Positions 1 through 8,234 of a stretch of DNA of 34,543 nucleotides are shown in pieces. Every line of letters starts with the position of its first letter. Position 1 is the first letter of the stretch. A model generated the notes under the pieces. The model did not search any database. It saw nothing but the letters and a program-made list of their open reading frames with translations, and was not told the DNA's origin. This DNA comes from Patescibacteria group bacterium (GTDB taxonomy: Bacteria > Patescibacteriota > Minisyncoccia > Phycocordibacterales > Zambryskibacteraceae). The translations under genes and the position numbers were made by a program. The stretch is taken from assembly GCA_004322205.1 (NCBI GenBank), contig SCSN01000015.1, positions 1-34,543 of the forward strand. Reading direction: 5' to 3'.

Positions 1-11
1 AAGAGGCGCAT

Positions 12-734
12 ATGACTGACGTTAAAAAATTGAAAATCAAGCTGTTCGCGGACGGCGCCGACCTCGCTGGGATCAGAGAAATGGCGGCTAATCCTGCGAT
101 CGCGGGGTTTACCACCAACCCGACTCTCATGCGCAAAGCGGGCGTGGCGGATTACAAAGTGTTCGCATTAGAGGCGCTCGGCGTTGTGGGTAATCGGCCG
201 ATTTCGTTCGAGGTGTTTGCCGATGACTTTGCCGAGATGGAAAGACAAGCCCGCGAGATCGCCTCGTGGGGCAGTAATATCTACGTCAAGGTCCCAGTCA
301 CGAACACCAAGGGACAGTTCAGTGGGTCCCTCATCGAACGTCTGTCGCACGCTGGGGTTCAACTCAACGTCACTGCGGTACTGACGCTTGATCAAGTCGA
401 GCGAATCACGGACAAACTCGCGCCGGAAATACCGGCAATCGTCTCGGTCTTTGCTGGTCGTATTGCCGACACCGGGCGCGACCCCATACCGCTTATGGCC
501 AAGGCAGTGGAGATACTTGAATCCAAGCCTAAGACGGAACTAATCTGGGCCAGTCCGCGCGAGTTGCTCAACGTTTTTCAGGCAGAGTCGGTTGGTTGCC
601 ACATCATTACTGCAAGCAACGATATCCTGAAAAAGCTCTCGCTTGTCGGTAAGGACCTTAGCGCCTACTCGCTCGAGACTGTCCGGCAGTTTTACGATGA
701 TGCTAAGGCAGCCGGCTACAGCGTCAGTACGTGA
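12..734 (+). CDS. Transaldolase family protein
   Basis: 240 aa; N-terminal 'IKLFADGADLAGIREMAANPAIAGFTTNPTLMRKAG', Schiff-base Lys context 'IYVKVPVTN', 'NVTAVLTLDQ' and 'SVFAGRIADTGRDP' are typical of the transaldolase/F6P aldolase family; ATG preceded by aagagg. Confidence 0.9.
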   Translation: MTDVKKLKIKLFADGADLAGIREMAANPAIAGFTTNPTLMRKAGVADYKVFALEALGVVGNRPISFEVFADDFAEMERQAREIASWGSNIYVKVPVTNTKGQFSGSLIERLSHAGVQLNVTAVLTLDQVERITDKLAPEIPAIVSVFAGRIADTGRDPIPLMAKAVEILESKPKTELIWASPRELLNVFQAESVGCHIITASNDILKKLSLVGKDLSAYSLETVRQFYDDAKAAGYSVST

Positions 735-754
735 GCGCAAAGCGATCCTCCACC

Positions 755-786
755 AAGGCCACCCCGCAGTTTGTGGTGGCCTTTTA
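755..786 (+). terminator. Intrinsic terminator after transaldolase
   Basis: AAGGCCACC (755-763) pairs with GGTGGCCTT (775-783), followed by TTACTT; starts 21 nt after the stop. Confidence 0.8.
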
Positions 787-812
787 CTTATATGAAAAGC
801 AAATAGTATACT

Positions 813-1328
813 ATGGTCATGGACACGAAACGTAAAGTTGTTACAAAAGACGAGCTGGCAGGTATTGTGGCTGATTTAAAAAAACAAGGTAAAAAAATTG
901 TTACGACAAACGGCGCTTTTGATATTTTGCATATTGGACACAAGAGGATGTTAGAGGTAAGCAAGGCACTCGGCGATATCCTTATTGTGGGCGTGAATTC
1001 GGACTCTTCTGTCAAACAATATAAATCTGATTTACGCCCGGTTATACCGGAGGCGGATCGCGCTGAGATGCTGGCGGGGCTTGCGTGCGTGGATTATGTG
1101 ACCATTTTCGCCGAACCAGACCCAAAGAACTTTCTCGAATTGGTAAAACCAAACGTGCACACGAAGTCCGGGGATTATACGGCAGAAGGATTAAAGGAAA
1201 CACCGACAGTACGAAAAAATGGAGGGGAGGTTGTAATCATTCCGTATGTTGAAAGTAAATCAACTACAAATATTATTAATAAAATCAAGACTTTGATTCC
1301 TCAAAAAACTCACAAAAGAAGTGAATGA
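813..1328 (+). CDS. Cytidylyltransferase-family nucleotidyltransferase, RfaE domain II / D-glycero-beta-D-manno-heptose 1-phosphate adenylyltransferase-like
   Basis: 'TTNGAFDILHIGHKRMLEVSKALGD', 'VGVNSDSSVKQYKSDLRPVIPEADRAEMLAGLACVDYV', C-terminal 'ESKSTTNIINKI' match the RfaE2/HldE C-domain pattern. Confidence 0.85.
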   Translation: MVMDTKRKVVTKDELAGIVADLKKQGKKIVTTNGAFDILHIGHKRMLEVSKALGDILIVGVNSDSSVKQYKSDLRPVIPEADRAEMLAGLACVDYVTIFAEPDPKNFLELVKPNVHTKSGDYTAEGLKETPTVRKNGGEVVIIPYVESKSTTNIINKIKTLIPQKTHKRSE

Positions 1329-1863
1329 GTGTTATGTGGACTTCTTGGATGTGGGAAGTAACATCAGATGGTACAACAACTGGGATATCACACATTGTTC
1401 TTGCTTTTCCGCCGCCTTTACCTAGAAGACAGATGGAAATCATACCGAGAGCGTTCGCCGTCTTGAGTGCCTCTATAATATTTGGGGAATTTCCTCCTGC
1501 TGAGATAGCGACGAAGATATCTCCCTTTTGTCCAAGGCCCTCAAGCTGTCTAGAGAAGACAACATCAAAGCTCGCATCGTTTGACCAAGCGGTGAGCATT
1601 GAGGAGTCAGTAGTTAACGCCACAGCTGGAAAGGCCTTTCTCATTGATTTGTATTTGCCCAAGAGTTCAGCAGAAAAGTGTTGAGAGTCTGCCGCGCTAC
1701 CGCCGTTTCCTGCGATATAAATGCGTTTGCCCGCTGTGAGCGAGTCATAAATTTGCCGGCCCGCCTTCTCTGCATTTTCAAGGAAGTCTTGATCGGCTAG
1801 GGCAACATTTTTCACCGTAATTGATTTTTCCAGATACTCCTTTATCACTTTGGTACCACCCAT
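1285..1863 (-). CDS. gmhA: Phosphoheptose isomerase (GmhA, SIS domain)
   Basis: 'YIAGNGGSAADSQHFSAELLGKYK', 'ALTTDSSMLTAWSND', 'ISAGGNSPNIIEAL', 'HIQEVHITLIHFFCEFFE'. Track ORF starts at a TTG (1890); ATG at 1863 (MGGTKVIKEY) is the preferred start. Confidence 0.87.
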   Translation of the reverse strand: MGGTKVIKEYLEKSITVKNVALADQDFLENAEKAGRQIYDSLTAGKRIYIAGNGGSAADSQHFSAELLGKYKSMRKAFPAVALTTDSSMLTAWSNDASFDVVFSRQLEGLGQKGDIFVAISAGGNSPNIIEALKTANALGMISICLLGKGGGKARTMCDIPVVVPSDVTSHIQEVHITLIHFFCEFFEESKS

Positions 1864-1882
1864 ACTACATCGCGCTTTTGGG

Positions 1883-2725
1883 TTAAGCAACTTTCTCCAG
1901 CAAATCTCCTCTGACGTCGCCCCGGTTTATTTCTGCACGAATGAAATCTCTAGACAGTTCATCACTTTGAAGCGCACCTTTCACAAGGTTAAAAAAGAAT
2001 TGTTCAATTTTTTTGTCCGGGTGGGGTTGGTAGTGAGTTGGGTACTTGCCAAGGAGTTTGTGAATTGGTTCGCGAGGAATTATGCCGAGTAGTTTTGGCA
2101 GAGGATTTATGGTGAAATCAATTGGCAGTCCTGTGCGCCACGGCTGGGTTAAGCGGTTTGTGGTATGGAGCATTTTAGTCTCGGGGGTCAGGGTATCAAG
2201 ACTGTTCCAGACTCTTGGAATTTCTAGCACATCATTTCGATTGCGCAGGCTCATGAGGTCACTGTAGTCAAGTTCTTTTCTCTCGAGCTTGCCAAGGAGA
2301 TTTTTAATGTTCCAGTCTTGTAATTTAGCGCAGTCCATAAGCATTACTGACGTATCCCAGGCATCTTTTTTGCGGCAGACGGCAACGGAGTTTCCCTTAA
2401 GGTCTATGTCAAAAATTGGACTTACGTCTTGGGTGGCGAAGATGTCAGGGTCAATGACTACCGACCGCCCGCTGTAGTTCGTAAGCTCCGGCGGCATAAA
2501 ACGGGAAAGGGTAAATGACTGAAGGTCATTTGGATTGTATTTAACAAGACGACCAGCGCGCAGATATGCTTTTCCGGCGAATTCCCTGAAGGCAGAGATA
2601 TTGTCAACGTTTAAAATTTCTATTTTGGTATCGGAGTTTGCCGGCAAGTTTCTCTCAATGGCGTATTTGGCGAGAATGGCACCCAACTTCTGCTTGTTGT
2701 TCGTATGAATAAAAACTTTTTGCAT
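1883..2725 (-). CDS. Glycosyltransferase-like protein (possible GT8-like/GT-A)
   Basis: 'MQKVFIHTNNKQKLGAILAKYAIERN', 'SVVIDPDIFATQDVSPIFDIDLKGNSVAVCRKKDAWDTSVMLMDC', 'LHTTNRLTQPWRTG' resemble GT-A glycosyltransferases (D-x-D-like DPD). Track start at 2911 overlaps the divergent gene; ATG at 2725 preferred. Confidence 0.6.
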   Translation of the reverse strand: MQKVFIHTNNKQKLGAILAKYAIERNLPANSDTKIEILNVDNISAFREFAGKAYLRAGRLVKYNPNDLQSFTLSRFMPPELTNYSGRSVVIDPDIFATQDVSPIFDIDLKGNSVAVCRKKDAWDTSVMLMDCAKLQDWNIKNLLGKLERKELDYSDLMSLRNRNDVLEIPRVWNSLDTLTPETKMLHTTNRLTQPWRTGLPIDFTINPLPKLLGIIPREPIHKLLGKYPTHYQPHPDKKIEQFFFNLVKGALQSDELSRDFIRAEINRGDVRGDLLEKVA

Positions 2726-2756
2726 ATTGAGACCGTTCAGTATATCATAGCAAGCC

Positions 2757-3731
2757 ATGAGGAATGAAGCTTTGGAAAGAGCTAAATTTACGCTCAAACA
2801 AGAACTAAGAGCCTTGAAGGGACTTGAAAGTCTTGTACGTAGGAGTTTACCCCGAGCGGTCTCTCTTATAAAATCAAGAAGAGGTAAAATTATTCTAACT
2901 GGCGTTGGCAAATCCGGCTACATTGCTATGAAGACAGCCGGGACTTTTGTCAGTCTCGGCCACCCCGCTGTGTTTCTCCACCCGGTTGAAGCGCTTCACG
3001 GGGACTCCGGAGTGGTTTCTGACGGCGATGTTGTAATTGCAATCTCTTTCTCCGGACGTTCGCCGGAAATAATAAAAATAGTCAAATATCTCCGAAAGGC
3101 GTTCTTAATCAAGGTGATTTCGATAGTTGGAAGCGCCAAAGCCGAACTTGCGAGGCTCTCTGATGCTGTTCTTGTCATTTCCATTGAAGAAGAAGGTTGT
3201 CCGATCGGCTTGGCTCCTATGGCCAGCACCACCGCCACTCTGGTTGTTGGTGACCTCCTGGCCTCGGCAGTTACTTCCCCGAGAAATTTCCGTAAATCGC
3301 ATTTCGCTAAATTTCATCCGGGCGGCTCGCTGGGGTTGACGCTCGGAAAAGTCAAAGACCATATGACCTCCGGGCGCGACCTGCCTCTGGTTTCCCAAAC
3401 AGCAACCTTTGATAAAACATTGCGAGAGATGAACGATAAGCGTCTAGGCATTGTGGGAGTTGTTGATTCCCGATGGAGACTTGTCGGTATTGTCACTGAC
3501 GGAGACGTCAGGAGGTTTCTCGTTAAGAAAGGAAATATCTCAAGAGCGCGAGCCAAGGATGTTATGACAATTTCTCCAAAGTACGTCCGGGAATTCCACT
3601 CTCTTGAAGGAGCACTTGCCATGATGGAAGAATATCGGATTACAAGCCTGTTTGTTGTCGGGAACGGGCGGCGGCCAGTTGGTATTATTCACATTCACGA
3701 CATCATGGAAGACGCGGTTATCCGGCGGTAG
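2757..3731 (+). CDS. kdsD: KpsF/GutQ family sugar-phosphate isomerase (arabinose-5-phosphate isomerase), SIS + tandem CBS
   Basis: 'KIILTGVGKSGYIAMKTAGTFVSLGHPAVFLHPVEALHGDSGVVSDGDVVIAISFSGRSPEI', 'FHPGGSLG', two C-terminal CBS-like repeats ('VGIVTDGDVRRFL', 'PVGIIHIHDIMEDAV'). Confidence 0.9.
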   Translation: MRNEALERAKFTLKQELRALKGLESLVRRSLPRAVSLIKSRRGKIILTGVGKSGYIAMKTAGTFVSLGHPAVFLHPVEALHGDSGVVSDGDVVIAISFSGRSPEIIKIVKYLRKAFLIKVISIVGSAKAELARLSDAVLVISIEEEGCPIGLAPMASTTATLVVGDLLASAVTSPRNFRKSHFAKFHPGGSLGLTLGKVKDHMTSGRDLPLVSQTATFDKTLREMNDKRLGIVGVVDSRWRLVGIVTDGDVRRFLVKKGNISRARAKDVMTISPKYVREFHSLEGALAMMEEYRITSLFVVGNGRRPVGIIHIHDIMEDAVIRR

Positions 3732-3739
3732 TAATTGCA

Positions 3740-5185
3740 ATGGGTGCACCAGATTATCGTTACGCTCTCGATTTCTTGAATCGCTTTAATCGTTCCGAAT
3801 ATAACGGAAATTTTCTCTCTGATCAGTTTTTCTTAGGGAGATATAATATTTGGTACTTTTTTCAAACCTCTCTCTTCGTAGAAATCCTGCGCTTTAGCGG
3901 CTCTCGAGAGACACCAAAGCAGTTGCGGTTGTCACCGAGCGGTTTTTTCATTTCGCTTTTTCTTTTCTGTGCCTCCTTTCTCTCTCTTCTGTGGTTTTCC
4001 ATCTTTCGTAAAAAGGTCTTGATTTTTTCAGTTGACTCTCTCACTTCCCGCTACAAAAGCGACTTTCGGATTCAAGGCCTCTACGCTTTTTTAGCAGGGG
4101 AGTCAGTTTCTTTTGCGGAGATATTCCACACTGTTCCCGGAAGAGAGTCTCTAAAACGTTTTTGGGGCCGACTACGGCCCGCTCTGTATCTTGAAGCCAT
4201 TGATTTTCTATTTTTCCTCGCTTGCTGGTTGTTTCCTCGACGGAAAGACATCGCGGTCGGAAAGCTCTCCGGCGACTTTGGGAAAGATGAGGCTGAATTC
4301 GCAGGATATTTGGCTGAAAAATACAAACAAGTTGTTCCTCTTTCTCTCTTCCGCATCAGAGCGTTGTCGCGAATTCTCCGCTGGCTCAAGCCCCGTGCTG
4401 TTTTTACCATTGATGATACTAGGCATTACAACGAGCTTTTGGTGGCGGCTCAATTGAATCAAATCCCGTCAATCGCTCTTCAGCACGGCCACTTTTCGAA
4501 ATACCACGTAGGATGGCTTCGGCGAGGTTTCCCCGGCGAGCCCGCGACGCCGAATGCGCTCTGCGTCTGGAGTGAATACTGGAAAAACGAACTTGACCGT
4601 CTCGGCTCTGTTTTTCCTGAAGACACCATTTTTGTTGCTGGAATGCCCACCGGCGTTGCGAATCAAGGCTCCGACCATCGACAGAGAAAGAGAGGGCAGA
4701 AAATAACAGTCATGATACCTTTTGAAACCAACGCCACCGTGTTTGAGGTACGCTCCTTTCTGGATGCATTCCGGGCATGTCGGGGAGTAGAGATAATTTT
4801 TAAGATTCGCCCGGATCGCGATGAGAAGGATCAGCTTGCGGCATATGGTTTGACGAGCGCTACAGCTCAAGTGGTTCGCGACGTCTCTGAAATTATTGAA
4901 GACGTTGATGTGGTTGGCGGTGTCTATTCTACCTTTCTCTATGACATGGTGGCTCTTGGTAAGCCGGTTTTTATAATGAAAACCAGCATGGATTACGGGG
5001 AAGGGATGCTTGTGAACAAATTAGCCGATCCCCTCTCGTTGTCGCGTCCTTGCGAACAGCTAGAGAAGATAGCTCGAACCAGTCCTGCTGTAATTACCCG
5101 TCGGCGTGAACGTCTAGTCGGTGAGCATCCGCCGGATTTTTTGAAATCGTTAAGAGATCTCGCGCTAAAATATGGCATTATTTAA
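3740..5185 (+). CDS. Putative surface-polysaccharide transferase (GT-B-like / capsule-type)
   Basis: 481 aa with N-terminal hydrophobic segment; 'AVFTIDDTRHYNELLVAAQLNQIPSIALQHGHFSKYHVGW', 'CVWSEYWKNELDRLG', 'IIFKIRPDRDEKDQLAAYG', 'VDVVGGVYSTFLYDMVALGKPVFIM' resemble GT-B C-terminal donor-site regions. Confidence 0.5.
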   Translation: MGAPDYRYALDFLNRFNRSEYNGNFLSDQFFLGRYNIWYFFQTSLFVEILRFSGSRETPKQLRLSPSGFFISLFLFCASFLSLLWFSIFRKKVLIFSVDSLTSRYKSDFRIQGLYAFLAGESVSFAEIFHTVPGRESLKRFWGRLRPALYLEAIDFLFFLACWLFPRRKDIAVGKLSGDFGKDEAEFAGYLAEKYKQVVPLSLFRIRALSRILRWLKPRAVFTIDDTRHYNELLVAAQLNQIPSIALQHGHFSKYHVGWLRRGFPGEPATPNALCVWSEYWKNELDRLGSVFPEDTIFVAGMPTGVANQGSDHRQRKRGQKITVMIPFETNATVFEVRSFLDAFRACRGVEIIFKIRPDRDEKDQLAAYGLTSATAQVVRDVSEIIEDVDVVGGVYSTFLYDMVALGKPVFIMKTSMDYGEGMLVNKLADPLSLSRPCEQLEKIARTSPAVITRRRERLVGEHPPDFLKSLRDLALKYGII

Positions 5186-5906
5186 GTCGCTGAAATCGGG
5201 GCTCTATCAAGTTAAACTCTGGTTTGTCCAGATTTTTAGATATCCGTCCTTTTCCCTCCCTGACACTGACTATGACAAATACTGGCAGGACAAGAGGGTA
5301 AGAGATGTTGATACTCTTTCGGACTGGCAGAAGATTCGAGCAGATTTTATCCTCCGGACAATCCCGCAAAGCGAGAGGGCGGTCTTTGTGGATATCGGGT
5401 GTGGTTATGAGTCAGTTCTGCGCTATCTTTCGGATCACACTGTTGTTTTAAGAGGTATTGGAATTGATGTGTCTTCATTTGCTCTTGAGCACGCAAAAAA
5501 ATTCGGATTTGAAACAGTCAAAGCTGATGTTACTGATCCGGGCTTTGTTGATCATATCCCTGCCTGCGACTACGCAGTGCTTTTTGAAGTACTTGAACAT
5601 ATTCCCCATTCAGAGAAACTTCTATTGGCGGTGCACAGGAAAGCGCGGAAGGGAGTCTTTTTTTCATTTCCCAATACAGGGTTTTTTGTCCATCGTCTTC
5701 GTCTTCTCTTCGGTCGTTTTCCTCTGCAATGGAAACTTTTTCCCGGCGAACATCTTCGCTTTTGGACAAAAAAAGATCTCCTCTGGTGGCTCAAATCTCT
5801 GGGTTTCAAGAACTACAAACTTTTGTGCTATAAGGGCATGCCGCCTCTCAATAAAATCTGGCCATCTCTTTTTGCCGCTGGTTTTGTTGTTTATTTAAAG
5901 AAGTGA
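5172..5906 (+). CDS. Class I SAM-dependent methyltransferase
   Basis: 'AVFVDIGCGYESVLRYL', 'GIGIDVSSFALEHAKKFGFETVKADVTD', 'YAVLFEVLEHIPHSEKLLLAVHRKARKGVFFSFPN'; overlaps the upstream gene by 14 nt. Confidence 0.8.
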   Translation: MALFKSLKSGLYQVKLWFVQIFRYPSFSLPDTDYDKYWQDKRVRDVDTLSDWQKIRADFILRTIPQSERAVFVDIGCGYESVLRYLSDHTVVLRGIGIDVSSFALEHAKKFGFETVKADVTDPGFVDHIPACDYAVLFEVLEHIPHSEKLLLAVHRKARKGVFFSFPNTGFFVHRLRLLFGRFPLQWKLFPGEHLRFWTKKDLLWWLKSLGFKNYKLLCYKGMPPLNKIWPSLFAAGFVVYLKK

Positions 5907-5912
5907 ATAAGA

Positions 5913-6362
5913 ATGAGATTTTTCGAAGAACTTGACCTTACTGACTTGAAAGATTCAATAGTCCTTCTTGATCTTGATGGGACGTTGGTTCCCGATGGCC
6001 AGAGCGATATTTCAGAAAGAGCTATGCGGAAAGTAGAAGAGCTTAAGCGTGCCAACGAAGTTTATTTATGTTCCAACAGCAGAAACGTTGAGCGCAGGAT
6101 GAAAGTTGGCCGGCAGACCGGTCTTGCTTTCACCGTAGAGGGTATTCAAAAACCAAGCGAGAAAGTTGTCAGTTTTCTTGGGAATATTTCAAAACCAATT
6201 GTTGTTATCGGTGATAAGGCTATTATAGACGGAAGGCTCTCGCGCAATCTTGGTGCCAAATTTATAAAAGTGCGACGCAAGAGAAGCGAGAAAGACTCTC
6301 TTTTTACGCGTCTTGTTTACTGGCTTGATGATTTTTACTACAATATTTTCTCTCACATATGA
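5913..6362 (+). CDS. HAD-superfamily hydrolase (YqeG/PGP-phosphatase-like)
   Basis: Motif I 'IVLLDLDGTLVPDG', motif II 'YLCSNSRN', Lys in 'KPSEK', motif 'VVIGDKAIIDGRLSRNLGAKFIKV'. Confidence 0.75.
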   Translation: MRFFEELDLTDLKDSIVLLDLDGTLVPDGQSDISERAMRKVEELKRANEVYLCSNSRNVERRMKVGRQTGLAFTVEGIQKPSEKVVSFLGNISKPIVVIGDKAIIDGRLSRNLGAKFIKVRRKRSEKDSLFTRLVYWLDDFYYNIFSHI

Positions 6363-7189
6363 ACTACCTAGCTTTAGCCAGACCACAGCAATGGATTAAG
6401 AATCTTCTCATTTTTGCTTCCGCCTTTTTTTCTGGGATGCTTTTTTCTCCCTCCCTGTTTCTGGAATTGTTTGCTGTTTTTGGTCTGTTTTCCCTCACAG
6501 CATCTGCGGGCTACGCTCTCAACGATGCTCTTGATTACGAGTTCGATCGAACCCACAAAAGTAAAGGAAAGAGACCGGTTGCTTCTGGTGAGATATCAAA
6601 AAGAAATGCGGTTTATTTTTCTCTCATTATTTTTGCTGTCTCAATAACTCTGGTCTTAAGGTTTTTTCCTGACCTCTCCCTTCTTTTTCTTATTTATTTT
6701 GTCTTGAATATTTTATATTCGGCGCTTCTTAAAAAAATTGTCGTCGTTGACCTCTTAGTATTTCCCGTCTTTTTTCTCATCAGAATTCTTATCGGTGCCG
6801 AGGTTGTCGGAGTGGGTATAACAAGCTGGCTTATTCTCTGCACGATTTTCCTCTCGCTTTTTCTGGTTATCGCCAAACGTGTCAGCGAACGCCGCAGCGC
6901 GGCGGGACGGGAAGTATTAAATTTTTACTCCGAGCAGTTCCTGTCAGCGCTTCTCATTACCAGTGCTACTCTTAGCATCGTGGCATTTGCGCTGTACACC
7001 GTGCTTGCTTATCCAAAGCCGGCGCTTGTTTATTCAAACATTTTTGTTGTCGGAGGAATTTTCCGATATTTTTTTCTTGTTTTCTCGACTAACAAAGCCG
7101 AAGAACCGGAAGCGGCACTGGTCCACGATCGCTGGCTCTTTGCCATCGTCTTAGGGTGGGTAATCTATTTGTTTTTTGTTTTTTATTAA
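6359..7189 (+). CDS. UbiA-family prenyltransferase (decaprenyl-phosphate phosphoribosyltransferase-like)
   Basis: 'LARPQQWIKNLLIFASAFFSGMLF', 'SAGYALNDALDYEFDRTHKSKGKRPVASGEISKR' (NDxxDxxxD), multiple TM helices; ATGA overlap with the HAD gene. Confidence 0.85.
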   Translation: MNYLALARPQQWIKNLLIFASAFFSGMLFSPSLFLELFAVFGLFSLTASAGYALNDALDYEFDRTHKSKGKRPVASGEISKRNAVYFSLIIFAVSITLVLRFFPDLSLLFLIYFVLNILYSALLKKIVVVDLLVFPVFFLIRILIGAEVVGVGITSWLILCTIFLSLFLVIAKRVSERRSAAGREVLNFYSEQFLSALLITSATLSIVAFALYTVLAYPKPALVYSNIFVVGGIFRYFFLVFSTNKAEEPEAALVHDRWLFAIVLGWVIYLFFVFY

Positions 7190-7196
7190 TTTACTT

Positions 7197-8234
7197 ATGC
7201 GCAAAGTTTTGGTGACCGGTGGAGCGGGCTTTTTGGGGATAAATCTAATCAGATTTCTGCTTGCCAGAGGTTACGGTGTTGTTTCGCTGGATATTATCCC
7301 GTTTGATTACCGAGAGAAAAGCAAGATTGAGATAATCAAGGGGGATGTCAGAGACAAAAAAGTTCTTGAGACAGCGATGAAAGACGTGGAGATAGTTGTG
7401 CACTGTGCTGCGGCTCTGCCTCTTTACTCAAAGGAAGATATTTTTTCCACGGAGGTAGATGGTACCAGAAACGTTCTGGAGAACACATTACGAGTTGGTG
7501 TTGGTAGGGTTGTCTATATATCTTCGACAGCCGTGTATGGTATTCCAGATCACTGTCCTCTCTGCGAAGAAGACTCTCTTTCTGGCGTCGGCCCTTACGG
7601 TGAAGCCAAGATTCTGGCAGAGAAAGTGTGTGAAGAATACAGAAAAAAAGGTCTTTGTGTCTCCATACTCCGTCCCCAACCAATTGTCGGCCCGGAGCGT
7701 TTGGGAGTCTTTGCTCTTCTTTTTGACTGGGCGAAGGACGGCAAAAACTTTCCTGTACTTGGATCAGGTAATAACCGCCATCAGCTCCTCGATGTTTACG
7801 ATTTTTGCCAGGTAATTTTTCTTGCCGCCACTCTGCCTTGTGGGCGAGTCAATACGGTTTTCAATGTCGGGGCGGAAGAATTTGGGACAATGCGCGAGGA
7901 CTACCAGGCAGTTCTTGATCACGCGGGTTTTGGAAAGAGGATAGTCAGCTTTCCTGTGACAATGGCTATTTTTATTCTTCGGATTTTGGAGTTTTTCAAA
8001 CTCTCGCCTCTTTATAAGTGGGTCTACGAAGTCGCCTCTAAGGACAGTTTCGTTTCAATTGATCGTGCAAAGAAACTTTTGGGCTGGCGGCCGAAGTATT
8101 CAAATAAAGAAGCTCTTATCGGGAACTATGAATGGTACTTGGCTCACCACCGTGAATTTGAGGGGGATATCGGTATTTCTCACCGCTCTCCTTGGAAACA
8201 AGGGTTACTTGCCGTAGTCAAGCTCTTTTTTTAA
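7197..8234 (+). CDS. NAD-dependent epimerase/dehydratase (extended SDR)
   Basis: 'MRKVLVTGGAGFLGINLIRFLLARGYGVVSLDI', 'YISSTAVYG...GPYGEAKILAEKV' (SSTAVYG, YxxxK). Track start at 7176 is TTG; ATG 7197 preferred. Confidence 0.85.
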   Translation: MRKVLVTGGAGFLGINLIRFLLARGYGVVSLDIIPFDYREKSKIEIIKGDVRDKKVLETAMKDVEIVVHCAAALPLYSKEDIFSTEVDGTRNVLENTLRVGVGRVVYISSTAVYGIPDHCPLCEEDSLSGVGPYGEAKILAEKVCEEYRKKGLCVSILRPQPIVGPERLGVFALLFDWAKDGKNFPVLGSGNNRHQLLDVYDFCQVIFLAATLPCGRVNTVFNVGAEEFGTMREDYQAVLDHAGFGKRIVSFPVTMAIFILRILEFFKLSPLYKWVYEVASKDSFVSIDRAKKLLGWRPKYSNKEALIGNYEWYLAHHREFEGDIGISHRSPWKQGLLAVVKLFF

